Under the pieces are notes generated by a model. That model was not told the origin of the DNA, did not search any database, and worked only from the letters and a program-made list of their open reading frames with translations. Positions 28,349 to 36,964 of a DNA stretch of 64,000 nt are shown here, piece by piece (position 1 is the stretch's first letter; every line of letters begins with the position of its first letter). Origin of the DNA: Rhodoligotrophos appendicifer. Lineage in GTDB: Bacteria; Pseudomonadota; Alphaproteobacteria; Rhizobiales; Im1. The position numbers were made by a program, and so were the translations under genes. The stretch lies in the NCBI RefSeq assembly GCF_007474605.1, contig NZ_VHKL01000001.1, forward strand, positions 186,001-250,000, read 5' to 3'.

Positions 28349-29681
28349 ACGCCGCGCTCATCCGCCCCTTGAGCTGCTCAAGCGTCAGGTCGACGGCCAC
28401 CTCGAAACCCTTCAGCGTCGTCTCTAGGCAGCCCTTGTCATGGGCCTCGCAGATGAACCAAGGCTCGCGGCTGTCCGGCTCGCAGAGCACGCCCTGATCG
28501 TGCAGGTGCTGAGCCATCGTATCGTAGAAAGTATAATCCGAGGTCCGCCAGTCGCGGTAGTTCTTCGGCGGATTTTCCGCAAAGAACAGACCGCCCATGG
28601 ACGGATGTCCAGAGAAGGAATGCACGATCCCGCGCGCATTCAACACGGCGCTCATGCCCTTCTGCATGTCCTTGCCATACTGCGCGATGGTCTCCAGGGC
28701 TGGCGTTTCCTGAATGATCTCAAGGGTCTTTGCCGCTGCTGCGATCGAGACGGAATGCGCGGTATAGGTGCCCCCATGAGCGACCCCCTGCCCGAATTTG
28801 CGCATGATCTCCTCGCGCCCCCCGATGGCCGAAATCGGATAGCCATTGGCCAGCGCCTTGGCGAAGGTCGAGATATCGGCCTCGATGCCGAACAGCTCCT
28901 GGACCCCACCGCGGGCGACGCGGAAGCCGGACTTGACTTCGTCCACGATCATCAGCACGCCATATTTCGTGCACAGCTCACGGACGGCTTTCACATAGGC
29001 CGCATCGGCGGTGATCCCGCAGCAATTGCCCATGATCGGCTCGATCAGGATGGCCGCGATCTCATCGGCATGGGCTTTGAAGATGCTCTCTACCCTGTTG
29101 GCGTCGTTCATCGGCGTCATATGAAGAAGCTGCCGAGCGACCTTGGGAATCCCCTGGCCATAGGGAATGACGGTCGGATCGATGTTGGACCCAGGGACCC
29201 ATTCCGACATGTTGGCCGCCCACATGGCCGCATCGAAGAGCCCGTGATAGCCGCCTTCATGGAGAACGTAGCCATCCTTCTTGGTGAAGGCGCGCGCCAG
29301 CCGCAGCGCAGCCATCACCGCCTCGGTGCCGGAATTGGAAAAGCGCACGAGATCGACCGAAGGCACCATCTGAGCGATCCGGTCGGCGACTTCGTATTCC
29401 TTCTCGGTGGCGAGCGCGAAGACACCACCGACCTTCATGCCCTCGATCACGGCCGCATCGACTCGGTCGTCTGCATAGCCGAGGATCGCCGGGCCATAGC
29501 CAAGGCGGTAATCCACATAAGCATTGCCGTCGAGGTCCCAGATCTTGCCGCCCTTGGCGTGATCGACATAGAGCGTCTTGTCCTCACCCCAATACCGAAA
29601 GTTTGACGCCACGCCCAAAGGCAGCCGAGACACGGCCTTTTTGAAATGCGCGTTGGATTTCGCCAGATTTCTGGTCGTCAT
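28344..29681 (-). CDS. Class-III aminotransferase (glutamate-1-semialdehyde aminomutase-like)
   Basis: PLP enzyme of 445 residues. It has SNSGTEAVMAALRLAR (phosphate-binding region), VDEVKSGFR with D247 that holds the PLP ring nitrogen, and the PLP lysine at about K275 in FAKALANGYPISAIGG. The family is close to HemL but the locus has no tetrapyrrole genes, so an omega-aminotransferase for a diamine or amino acid is more likely. The frame is open to 29807. ATG 29681 was chosen because GGAG lies six bases upstream; ATG 29693 is possible. It is the first gene of the minus-strand operon behind the divergent operator region. Confidence 0.88.
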   Translation of the reverse strand: MTTRNLAKSNAHFKKAVSRLPLGVASNFRYWGEDKTLYVDHAKGGKIWDLDGNAYVDYRLGYGPAILGYADDRVDAAVIEGMKVGGVFALATEKEYEVADRIAQMVPSVDLVRFSNSGTEAVMAALRLARAFTKKDGYVLHEGGYHGLFDAAMWAANMSEWVPGSNIDPTVIPYGQGIPKVARQLLHMTPMNDANRVESIFKAHADEIAAILIEPIMGNCCGITADAAYVKAVRELCTKYGVLMIVDEVKSGFRVARGGVQELFGIEADISTFAKALANGYPISAIGGREEIMRKFGQGVAHGGTYTAHSVSIAAAAKTLEIIQETPALETIAQYGKDMQKGMSAVLNARGIVHSFSGHPSMGGLFFAENPPKNYRDWRTSDYTFYDTMAQHLHDQGVLCEPDSREPWFICEAHDKGCLETTLKGFEVAVDLTLEQLKGRMSAAS

Positions 29682-29796
29682 TTTAGTCTCCATGGTTTGG
29701 CCCGCGCGACAGGAGGCACCTGTCGCCATCGGGGCAGCCAAACCTGAGCGAGCATCACGAGAGGTTTGTGCAGCCAATGCGGCCGCGCCTCGATGT

Positions 29797-29811
29797 TGAT
29801 TGAACAATCAT
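29797..29811. promoter_or_regulatory. Candidate TetR/BetI-type operator, site 1
   Basis: TTGATTGAACAATCA contains the inverted arms TGATTG and CAATCA around AA. It agrees at 12 of 15 positions with site 2, which starts 38 bases downstream. Symmetric sites of this TTGA..TCA type are typical for BetI-like repressors, and a BetI-like gene lies in the operon starting at 30062. Confidence 0.55.
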
Positions 29812-29834
29812 TCAGAAAATGCCCTACAGCTCAT

Positions 29835-29849
29835 TGAATGGTCAATCAG
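29835..29849. promoter_or_regulatory. Candidate TetR/BetI-type operator, site 2
   Basis: TTGAATGGTCAATCA is the second copy of the motif, with arms ATTGA and TCAAT around ATGG (29834-29847). It lies between site 1 and the plus-strand operon. The pairing of sites in a divergent gap fits control of both operons by one regulator. Confidence 0.55.
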
Positions 29850-29926
29850 AATCTTGCTCGGGCGGGAAGATGGTGCTTATGATCTCGCAGGGGTGAGAGC
29901 GATTGGAACATGAACCGTTTACAGCA

Positions 29927-30020
29927 CGTCGTCCTCGGGCTTGACCGGAGGACCCGGGGGCCGAACGGTACAAGCTTCCCCCTACAGTCTTGGATCGCCG
30001 GGTCAAGCCCGGGGATGACG
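29927..30020. repeat. Long imperfect hairpin repeat (REP-like, alphaproteobacterial type)
   Basis: The left arm 29927-29954 (CGTCGTCCTCGGGCTTGACC at its start) pairs with the right arm 29991-30020 (which ends GCCCGGGGATGACG), with few mismatches over about 28 bases. The right arm read as coding gives the DRRVKPGDDE peptide that commonly pads mis-called alphaproteobacterial genes; it does so here, in the frame that starts at 29990. Confidence 0.7.
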
Positions 30021-30061
30021 AGGCGGAAGAACACGGGGCGGGCAACGATGACGAGGCTTCG

Positions 30062-30862
30062 ATGACGGCGGACACCCTCGACACTGAAGACGACGATCAC
30101 TCCTACACAAATGAATTGATCGGCATGCTCGAGATCGTCTGGGGCGAAGGTTGGCTTTCGCCTGGTGGTCCCCAGGAAGTCGATCGTGTCGTCGAAGGGC
30201 TGGATCTTCGCGACAAGCACGTTCTCGACATCGGATGTGCCGTGGGCGGCATAGACTTTCACCTGGTGGAGAAGCATCACGCCGGACATGTGACGGGAGT
30301 TGACGTGGAGGGGCCCGTCCTCGCAATCGCGGAGCGGCGCGCGGAGGAGCGTGGCCTCAGCGGTCGGATCGACTTCAAGAAGGTGGAACCCGGGCCCCTG
30401 CCTTTTCCGGATGCGAGTTTCGACATTGTCTTCTCCAAGGATGCGATGGTCCACATTCCCGACAAGGACGCCTTGGCTCGAGACCTCTTTCGAGTCCTGA
30501 AGCCGGGAGGAATTCTCGCGGCCAGCGATTGGATGATCGGCCATGACGGCGCACCTTCCGCAGAGATGCAGCACTACATCGATCTCGAGCATCTCGGTTT
30601 CGGAATGGGCTCGCCCGAACGCTATCGCCGTGCTTTTCGTGATGCGGGATTCATCGATATCCGGCTGACCGATCGCAATCACTGGTATAAGACGGTTGCC
30701 CGCGACGAATTGGCGACGATGCAGGGCGAGATCTATGACGAGGCGGTCGCGAAGCTCGGTAAGGAGTTCGTCGACCACAACATCGAGATCTGGAAAGCGA
30801 TGATCGTCGTCCTCGACAAGGGTGAACATCGGCCGACGCATCTGCGCGCCCGTAAACCGTGA
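30062..30862 (+). CDS. SAM-dependent methyltransferase resembling phosphoethanolamine N-methyltransferase
   Basis: A 266-residue class I methyltransferase: motif I VLDIGCAVGGIDFHL, acidic GVDVEG, then FDIVFSKDAMVHIPDKDAL and VLKPGGILAASDWM. The SKDAMVHI segment is similar to the plant and Plasmodium phosphoethanolamine N-methyltransferases, so an amine nitrogen acceptor is plausible. The frame is open from ATG 29990, but those first 24 residues are translated repeat; ATG 30062 has GAGG five bases upstream. It starts the plus-strand operon and is followed at once by a TetR gene. The real substrate is unknown. Confidence 0.82.
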   Translation: MTADTLDTEDDDHSYTNELIGMLEIVWGEGWLSPGGPQEVDRVVEGLDLRDKHVLDIGCAVGGIDFHLVEKHHAGHVTGVDVEGPVLAIAERRAEERGLSGRIDFKKVEPGPLPFPDASFDIVFSKDAMVHIPDKDALARDLFRVLKPGGILAASDWMIGHDGAPSAEMQHYIDLEHLGFGMGSPERYRRAFRDAGFIDIRLTDRNHWYKTVARDELATMQGEIYDEAVAKLGKEFVDHNIEIWKAMIVVLDKGEHRPTHLRARKP

Positions 30863-30876
30863 TTGGATCGAACTCG

Positions 30877-31554
30877 ATGATAGCAGGCCAGGTGGCACGC
30901 GCTGCGGTTCCCAGCCGCAAGGCGCACAAGGAGGTCCGCCGACAGCAATTGATCGAAGCCACGATCGACACCCTGGCGACCAAGGGTTATTCCGACACGA
31001 CGATTGCCGAAGTGGCCCGCCGCGCCGGAATGTCCAGCGGCATCGTCAATTTCCACTTCGAGAGCAAGGAAAAGCTTCTCGTCGAAACCCTGAGTTACCT
31101 CTCGGAAGAATATCGCAGCAACTGGCGCAATGCCGTGGCGAAGGCGGGAGCCGCCCCTGCGGCACAGCTGGCGGCGGTCATCGAGGCCGATTTCGATCGT
31201 AAGATTTGCACAAGGCGAAAGCTGGCGGCCTGGTGCGCCTTCTGGGGCGAGGCCAAGACCCGTCCGGCCTATCTCCAACATTGCGGCGCCAATGATGACG
31301 AGTTCCAGGCGACGGTCCGCGATCTTTGCACGAGACTGGTGCGCGAGGGTGGCTACGAGGGCTATGACGAACAGCATATAGCGCGCGGGCTCGACGCGTT
31401 GCTCGAGGGCCTTTGGCTCAAGCTGCTGACGGCCTTCAGGAATGTCTCCCGTGAGGAGGCGCGTGCCACAGCCTTTGCCTGGCTCGCCATGGTGTTCTGG
31501 AAGCACTTCACGACCGAAGGACCCATACCGCATATCGAGGGAGGGAATCGTTGA
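30877..31554 (+). CDS. BetI-like TetR-family transcriptional regulator
   Basis: A 225-residue one-component regulator: HTH in the region RRQQLIEATIDTLATKGYSDTTIAEVARRAG with GIVNFHFESKEKLL, and a BetI-type C-terminal domain (LAAWCAFWGEAKTRPAYLQHC). It is clearly related to the TetR half of the fusion at 20043. ATG 30877 gives this length; GTG 30859 would overlap the methyltransferase stop (GTGA) and add 6 residues. It probably acts on the paired sites at 29797-29849. Its TGA overlaps the TTG start of the acyl-CoA dehydrogenase. Confidence 0.88.
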   Translation: MIAGQVARAAVPSRKAHKEVRRQQLIEATIDTLATKGYSDTTIAEVARRAGMSSGIVNFHFESKEKLLVETLSYLSEEYRSNWRNAVAKAGAAPAAQLAAVIEADFDRKICTRRKLAAWCAFWGEAKTRPAYLQHCGANDDEFQATVRDLCTRLVREGGYEGYDEQHIARGLDALLEGLWLKLLTAFRNVSREEARATAFAWLAMVFWKHFTTEGPIPHIEGGNR

Positions 31555-32729
31555 GCTTCGCGCTGACGGAAAGCGCCAGAGCCTGGGCCGTGCGGATCCG
31601 CGACTTCGTGGACCGTGACCTCATCCCCTGGGAAGTCGAAGCCGAGATGAACGAGGGCAAGATTCCGCCCGATATCGCCCGGCAGCACGAAGAGAAGGCC
31701 ATCGGCCTCGGCCTCTCACGGATGGACGTTCCAAAGCACCAGGGCGGGCTCGCAAGTCCGATCCTGGACCAGGTCGCAGCCGTGGAGCAGATCGGCCGCG
31801 TGACCAACGCCCTGGGATGGTGTTACGGCGAAGGCCAGCAATGGATGTACGAGGCCTGCAACGCCGAGCAGGTCGAGCGGTATATAAACCCGATCTGGCG
31901 GGGAGAGCGCCACGCGGCCTACGCCATCACCGAAGAGGGCGCCGGGTCCAATGTCGATGATATCGAGGCCACTGCGAAACGCTCCGGCAACGGCTATGTC
32001 TTGAACGGAGAGAAGTGGCACGTCACGAGCGGCAACAAGGCTGATTTTTTCATCTTTCAGGGAAAAGTGGTCGGCGGTGAGAACGACGGCGGCCATGCTC
32101 TTTTCTTCGTCGAGGCGGATTTACCCGGCATCGAGCTGGTGCGCACCCCGCTCTACACCCACACCTATGATCATCATCACCCGATCTATCGTTTCGAAGA
32201 TGTCGTCGTTCCCGCCGACAATCTGATCGGCGAAGAGGGCGACGGCATGGCCTTCACCCATGGCTGGTTCCGCCGCGAGCGGCTGATGATCGCCGCCCGC
32301 TGTTGTGGCGCAGCTGCCCGCCTCCTGGAAGAGACGACGGCCTTCGCCCAAAGCCGCATCATTGGCGGCCAACCGATCGCAGAGTTCCAGTTGATCCAGG
32401 CGATGCTGGCGGACTGCCTCATGGAGCTCCATGCGGCACGGCTGATCACCTATGAGGCGGCCGAGGCCCATGATCGCGGTGAGGATGTGAAGTCGCTTCA
32501 CGCGCGCTGCTCCCTGGCGAAGCTCTATGCCTCGGAGATGGCATGGAAGGTCGCCGATCGTGCGGTCCAGATCTTTGGCGGCCGTGGCTACATGCGTGAG
32601 AACGTGGCGGAGCGCTTCCTGCGTGAGCTCCGGGTCGATCGCATCTGGGAGGGAACCAGCGAGATTCAGCGACTGATCATCGCCCGCAGCCTGTTGAAAC
32701 GAGGGGTTGCCGGGACGATTGGAGGCTGA
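31551..32729 (+). CDS. Acyl-CoA dehydrogenase family protein
   Basis: A 392-residue flavoenzyme of the acyl-CoA dehydrogenase fold. Visible features are YAITEEGAGSNVDDIEATA (FAD/substrate region), EKWHVTSGNKADFFIF, QIFGGRGYMREN and the C-terminal RIWEGTSEIQRLIIAR segment where the FAD tail and, in many members, the catalytic glutamate lie. The start is TTG 31551, overlapping the TetR stop (TTGA) and preceded by a strong GGGAGGG site. In this operon it may oxidise the CoA thioester made by the synthetase of the opposite arm, though some family members oxidise nitrogen or sulfur compounds instead. Confidence 0.9.
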   Translation: MSFALTESARAWAVRIRDFVDRDLIPWEVEAEMNEGKIPPDIARQHEEKAIGLGLSRMDVPKHQGGLASPILDQVAAVEQIGRVTNALGWCYGEGQQWMYEACNAEQVERYINPIWRGERHAAYAITEEGAGSNVDDIEATAKRSGNGYVLNGEKWHVTSGNKADFFIFQGKVVGGENDGGHALFFVEADLPGIELVRTPLYTHTYDHHHPIYRFEDVVVPADNLIGEEGDGMAFTHGWFRRERLMIAARCCGAAARLLEETTAFAQSRIIGGQPIAEFQLIQAMLADCLMELHAARLITYEAAEAHDRGEDVKSLHARCSLAKLYASEMAWKVADRAVQIFGGRGYMRENVAERFLRELRVDRIWEGTSEIQRLIIARSLLKRGVAGTIGG

Positions 32730-32891
32730 TCGCCATAGAGATCGTGAGGTTCATAAAATCTGCAGCGAGCCCTTAAGCATCTAATCACTTTGGGCGGTTG
32801 CCGCCGCTGAATTTCCGGACCATGATCCCGTGATCGAGGGTTGAGGGACTTGAGCATAGCAAAAGTGCAATGACTTGTGGGGAGGGGCCAG

Positions 32892-33995
32892 ATGTTTGCT
32901 GTGAAGAGCTTTGCCAGCGCGATGATGGGGATGGTGATCGGCCTCGGTTTCGCACCCGCCTCCGCTCAGGAAGAAAAAGTCGTCAACGTCTACAATTGGG
33001 CGGACTACATCGGCGAGACCACCCTCAAGGACTTTGAGGAGGCAACGGGCATCAAGGTCGTCTACGACACCTATGACGCCAGCGAAACCGTCGACGCAAA
33101 GCTGCTTGCCGGTCGCTCCGGCTACGACGTGGTCCTGCACTCCAGCTCCTTCATCCCAAGGCTCATCCAGGCCGGCATCGTCCAGAAGCTCGACAAGGCC
33201 GCACTCACCGGCTGGTCTCACCTCGACCCCGAGCTGATCCAGAAGATGGAAGCCTGGGATCCGGGCAATCAATACGCTGTCCCCTACATGTGGGGGACGG
33301 CGGGCGTGACCTACAACACCGACATGGTCAGCGAGCGTATCAAGGATGCGCCTTACAACTCGCTCGATATGCTGTTCAAGGAGGAATATTCGTCCAAATT
33401 GGCGGATTGTGGCATCAGCATTCTCGATAGCCCGACCGACATCGTGCCGATGGTTCTCTCCTATCTCGGCAAGGATCCCCAGTCTGAGAACCCCGAGGAT
33501 TTCGACGCCGTGGTCGCAGCCTTCCAGCCGATCCGCAAATACATAAAGACCTTTGATTCCGCCAATTACCTGAACGCCTTGCCGAACAAGGAGCTCTGCA
33601 TGGTGTTCAACTGGTCGGGCGACTACGCGACGGCGACCCAGCGTGCGGAGGATGCGAAGGTGGAGATCAACCTGGCCTATTATGTGCCCAGCACCGGCTC
33701 ACCGGCCTGGTTCGACGCCTGGATCGTGCCCGCCGACGCGCCTCATGCTGAAAACGCGATGAAATTCATCAACTTCCTGCTTGATCCCAAGGCGATCGCA
33801 GACGCGACGAACTTCACCTATTACGCCAACGCCAACAAGGATGCCGTCGAGTTCGTCAACAAGGATATCCTGAACGATCCCGCCGTCTATCCCACGCCTG
33901 AACTGATGAAGCGCCTTTGGAACCCCCACATCTATTCGCAGAAGGGCCAGCGTGCGCTGACCCGCGCCTGGAGCAGGATCAAGACGGGCCAGTAG
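32892..33995 (+). CDS. Polyamine-type ABC transporter substrate-binding protein (PotF/PotD-like)
   Basis: Periplasmic binding protein of 367 residues with a signal peptide ending in ASAQ and the family start VVNVYNWADYIGETTLKDFEEATG. PotF/PotD proteins bind putrescine or spermidine, but many homologues bind other cationic amines. ATG 32892 follows GGGGAGGGGCC; a GTG at 32877 is also in frame. There is a 162-base gap after the acyl-CoA dehydrogenase, where a separate promoter is possible. It is the first gene of a complete four-gene importer. Confidence 0.92.
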   Translation: MFAVKSFASAMMGMVIGLGFAPASAQEEKVVNVYNWADYIGETTLKDFEEATGIKVVYDTYDASETVDAKLLAGRSGYDVVLHSSSFIPRLIQAGIVQKLDKAALTGWSHLDPELIQKMEAWDPGNQYAVPYMWGTAGVTYNTDMVSERIKDAPYNSLDMLFKEEYSSKLADCGISILDSPTDIVPMVLSYLGKDPQSENPEDFDAVVAAFQPIRKYIKTFDSANYLNALPNKELCMVFNWSGDYATATQRAEDAKVEINLAYYVPSTGSPAWFDAWIVPADAPHAENAMKFINFLLDPKAIADATNFTYYANANKDAVEFVNKDILNDPAVYPTPELMKRLWNPHIYSQKGQRALTRAWSRIKTGQ

Positions 33996-34022
33996 AACAG
34001 GCCATCGGGAGGCGCGGAGGCG

Positions 34023-35186
34023 ATGACGATGGTGCAGGATCGGCCAAAGGCGAATGAGCAGCTCGTCGTCGATCGTCCCTGGCTCGATCCCAAAGCACCC
34101 CCCTTTGTCCATCTTCAGGGGATTACCAAGAAGTTCGGCGACTACACGGCTGTCGACGATGTCGACCTGAAGATCTACAAGGGCGAGCTCTTCGCCCTTC
34201 TCGGCGCGTCCGGATGCGGCAAGACGACCTTGCTGAGGATGCTGGCCGGTTTCGAGACCCCGACCGACGGCAAGGTCTTCATCGACGGCGTCGACATGAC
34301 CAAAGTCCCGCCCTATGACCGGCCTGTGAACATGATGTTCCAGTCCTATGCGCTGTTTCCGCATATGACGGTCGAGAAGAACATCGGCTATGGCCTGAAG
34401 CACGAGAGCATGTCCTCGTCCGAACGGCAGGACCGCGTCCGAGCCATGCTGGAGCTGGTTCAGCTCCAACCTTTCGCCAAGCGGCGGCCGCACCAGCTCT
34501 CGGGCGGGCAGCGTCAGCGCGTCGCTCTGGCCCGCGCGCTCGCGAAAGAACCGAAACTGCTGCTCCTCGATGAACCTCTGGGCGCCTTGGACAAGAAGCT
34601 GCGCGAGCAGACGCAGTTCGAACTCATGAACATCCAGGACAAGATCGGCGTCACCTTCGTGGTGGTCACCCACGACCAGGAGGAAGCCATGACCCTGGCG
34701 ACGCGCATCGCCGTGATGAACCGCGGCTATATCGCCCAGATCGGCACACCCACCGACGTCTACGAATTTCCTCAGACGCGTTTTGTCGCTGATTTCATCG
34801 GCTCGGTGAACATCTTCGACGGTAATGTGGAGAGCGTGGAGGCGGACCGGATAACGATCGCATCAGGCGAGGTCGCCTGCCCCTTGATCGTCGGCCAGGG
34901 ATCCACTGCCCGCATCGGCACCTCGGTCGGCGTGGCCGTGAGACCGGAAAAAATCCATATTGCCAAGACGCCCCCGCCGGAGGGGACCGCCAATGTCGTC
35001 CGCGGCAAGGTCCTGGACCTCGGCTATTTCGGCAAGGACTCGCTTTACCGGGTGCAGCTCGCCTCGGGCAAGATCATCCGGGTCAACCACGCCAATGAAC
35101 GTCGCCTGGCGGAACGCAAGCTCGAATGGGAGGATGAGGTCTATATGTCCTGGGATCCGTCGTCCGCCATCTTGCTGCTCGAGTAG
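34023..35186 (+). CDS. Polyamine-type ABC transporter ATP-binding protein (PotG/PotA-like)
   Basis: A 387-residue ATPase. Walker A is GASGCGKTTLLRM near residue 62, the ABC signature is LSGGQRQRVALARAL, Walker B is LLLLDEPLGALD, followed by the switch His in VVTHDQEEAM. A C-terminal TOBE-type regulatory region (SVGVAVRPEKIHI) is present, as in the PotA/MalK class. It lies 27 bases after the binding-protein gene and 5 bases before the first permease. Confidence 0.95.
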   Translation: MTMVQDRPKANEQLVVDRPWLDPKAPPFVHLQGITKKFGDYTAVDDVDLKIYKGELFALLGASGCGKTTLLRMLAGFETPTDGKVFIDGVDMTKVPPYDRPVNMMFQSYALFPHMTVEKNIGYGLKHESMSSSERQDRVRAMLELVQLQPFAKRRPHQLSGGQRQRVALARALAKEPKLLLLDEPLGALDKKLREQTQFELMNIQDKIGVTFVVVTHDQEEAMTLATRIAVMNRGYIAQIGTPTDVYEFPQTRFVADFIGSVNIFDGNVESVEADRITIASGEVACPLIVGQGSTARIGTSVGVAVRPEKIHIAKTPPPEGTANVVRGKVLDLGYFGKDSLYRVQLASGKIIRVNHANERRLAERKLEWEDEVYMSWDPSSAILLLE

Positions 35187-35191
35187 CCCCT

Positions 35192-36115
35192 ATGGCGACA
35201 GCTCCAGGCCACCGGCTTTCGGATCGTGTCGCCAACCTGTGGCGGGCGATCTTCCTGGTCGTGCCCTACGCCTGGCTCCTGGCTTTCTTCCTGATTCCCT
35301 TCGTCATCGTCTTGAAGATCAGCTTCGCCGAGTCGCTGATCGCACTGCCGCCCTATTCCCCGCTCTTCCAATGGGCGGAGGAGGCGACGTTGCAGATAAA
35401 GCTGAGCTTCGCGAACTTCCTCTATCTGACCGAAGACAATCTCTATTGGTACGGCTACCTGAACTCCATCAAGATCGCGGCGATCTCGACCGTCCTGACG
35501 CTGATTATCGGCTATCCCATGGCCTATGGTATCGCCAGGGCCTCCAGCACATGGCGCAACATCCTGCTGTTGCTCGTGATCCTGCCGTTCTGGACGTCGT
35601 TCCTGCTGCGCATCTATGCCTGGATGGGGATGCTCAACCGCGAGGGCGTGATCAATAACGTGCTGATCTGGCTGGGGCTGACCAGCGAGCCGATCCAGAT
35701 GATGAACACGGATTTCGCCGTCTATCTCGGGATCGTCTATTCATACCTGCCCTTCATGATCCTGCCGCTCTACTCGACCCTGGAACGTCTTGATCTGAAC
35801 TTGAACGAGGCGGCGATGGATCTGGGCAGCCGCCCCATGCGGGTCTTCTTCGACGTGACGCTGCCCTTGTCGATGCCCGGTATCATCGCCGGATGCCTCC
35901 TCACCTTCATCCCGGCGACCGGCGAATATGTCATTCCCGCTCTCCTCGGCAGCCCCTCGAGCCCGATGATCGGCAGGGTGCTGTTCGATGAGTTCTTCTA
36001 CAACCGAGATTGGCCGGTCGCATCGGCGGTGGCCGTGGTGATGCTGATCGTGCTCGTGGCCCCGATCATGTTCTTTCAATATCTGCAGAGCCGCGAAGCC
36101 GGGGCCGCACGATGA
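35192..36115 (+). CDS. Polyamine-type ABC transporter permease (PotH/PotB-like)
   Basis: A 307-residue inner-membrane protein with about six hydrophobic segments and the EAA loop that contacts the ATPase (LNLNEAAMDLGSRPMRVFFDVTLPLSMPG, quoted only for its position around residues 205-233). It pairs with the next gene to make the channel. The gene overlaps the following permease by four bases (ATGA). Confidence 0.94.
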   Translation: MATAPGHRLSDRVANLWRAIFLVVPYAWLLAFFLIPFVIVLKISFAESLIALPPYSPLFQWAEEATLQIKLSFANFLYLTEDNLYWYGYLNSIKIAAISTVLTLIIGYPMAYGIARASSTWRNILLLLVILPFWTSFLLRIYAWMGMLNREGVINNVLIWLGLTSEPIQMMNTDFAVYLGIVYSYLPFMILPLYSTLERLDLNLNEAAMDLGSRPMRVFFDVTLPLSMPGIIAGCLLTFIPATGEYVIPALLGSPSSPMIGRVLFDEFFYNRDWPVASAVAVVMLIVLVAPIMFFQYLQSREAGAAR

Positions 36116-36951
36116 GGAACCGATCCATCTTCCTCATGACGGCTTTGATCCTCGGCTTCGCCTTTCTCTACATCCCGATTTTCTCGCTCATCTTCTATTC
36201 TTTCAACGCCGCCCGGCTCGCCACCGTATGGGGCGGTTTCTCCACCAAATGGTATTTCGAGCTCTTCAAGAACGAACAGATTATCGACGCAGCAATCTTG
36301 AGCCTTCAGATTGCGACAGTAAGCGCCACGGTCGCCACTGTGTTCGGCACCATGGCAGGCATCGTGCTCACCCGCTTCGGCCGCTTCCGCGGCCGCACCC
36401 TGTTCACGGGAATGATCACCGCGCCGCTCGTGATGCCGGACGTCATCACCGGCTTGTCGCTGCTCCTGCTTTTCGTGGCGATGGAGCTGACCTTCGGCTG
36501 GCCGTCCGGCCGGGGGGCCACCACCATCGGAATTGCGCATATCACGTTCTCCATGGCCTATGTGGCCGTGATCGTGCAATCCAGGCTTGCCGCTATGGAC
36601 GAGAGCCTGGAAGAGGCCGCCATGGATCTCGGCAGCCGGCCCTTCCGGGTACTCATCGACATCACCTTGCCCCTGATTGCCCCGGCGATGCTCGCTGGCT
36701 GGCTTCTGGCATTCACCCTGTCGCTGGACGATCTCGTCATTGCGAGCTTTACATCTGGCCCGGGCGCGAGCACCTTGCCCATGGTCATTTATTCGAAAGT
36801 CAGACTAGGCGTGACACCCGACATCAATGCGCTCGCAACGATCATCATCACAGTGGTGACGGTCGGCGTGATCATCGCCGGCATCGCGATGCATCGTCGT
36901 GAGAAGCAGCGGCTCAGAGACATGCAGATGGCGGCTTCGGGGAACTCGTGA
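36112..36951 (+). CDS. Polyamine-type ABC transporter permease (PotI/PotC-like)
   Basis: A 279-residue inner-membrane protein with six predicted membrane segments and an EAA loop (LEEAAMDLGSRPFRVLI). The frame is open from 36010, but ATG 36112 overlaps the previous TGA and gives the normal N-terminus MRNRSIFLMTALILGF. It completes the importer at 32892-36951. Substrate specificity is set by the binding protein and is unknown. Confidence 0.94.
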   Translation: MRNRSIFLMTALILGFAFLYIPIFSLIFYSFNAARLATVWGGFSTKWYFELFKNEQIIDAAILSLQIATVSATVATVFGTMAGIVLTRFGRFRGRTLFTGMITAPLVMPDVITGLSLLLLFVAMELTFGWPSGRGATTIGIAHITFSMAYVAVIVQSRLAAMDESLEEAAMDLGSRPFRVLIDITLPLIAPAMLAGWLLAFTLSLDDLVIASFTSGPGASTLPMVIYSKVRLGVTPDINALATIIITVVTVGVIIAGIAMHRREKQRLRDMQMAASGNS

Positions 36952-36964
36952 GTCTGTCTCGCTG

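Larger units (their letters stand above)
29682..30061. other. 380-base divergent control region
   Basis: This gap separates the aminotransferase operon (minus) from the methyltransferase-TetR operon (plus). It holds two near-identical 15-base partly palindromic sites (29797 and 29835) and a long hairpin repeat (29927-30020). I did not identify clear -35/-10 boxes. Any open frames extended into it are the long upstream readings of the flanking genes, not extra genes. Confidence 0.7.

Noticed and set aside
28440-29606. 388-residue plus-strand open frame
   Set aside because: Antisense to the aminotransferase with intact PLP motifs.
29990-30061. N-terminal extension of the methyltransferase
   Set aside because: It is translated hairpin repeat (DRRVKPGDDE) and a better start follows.
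33699-34673. 324-residue minus-strand open frame
   Set aside because: Antisense to the binding protein and ABC ATPase genes.
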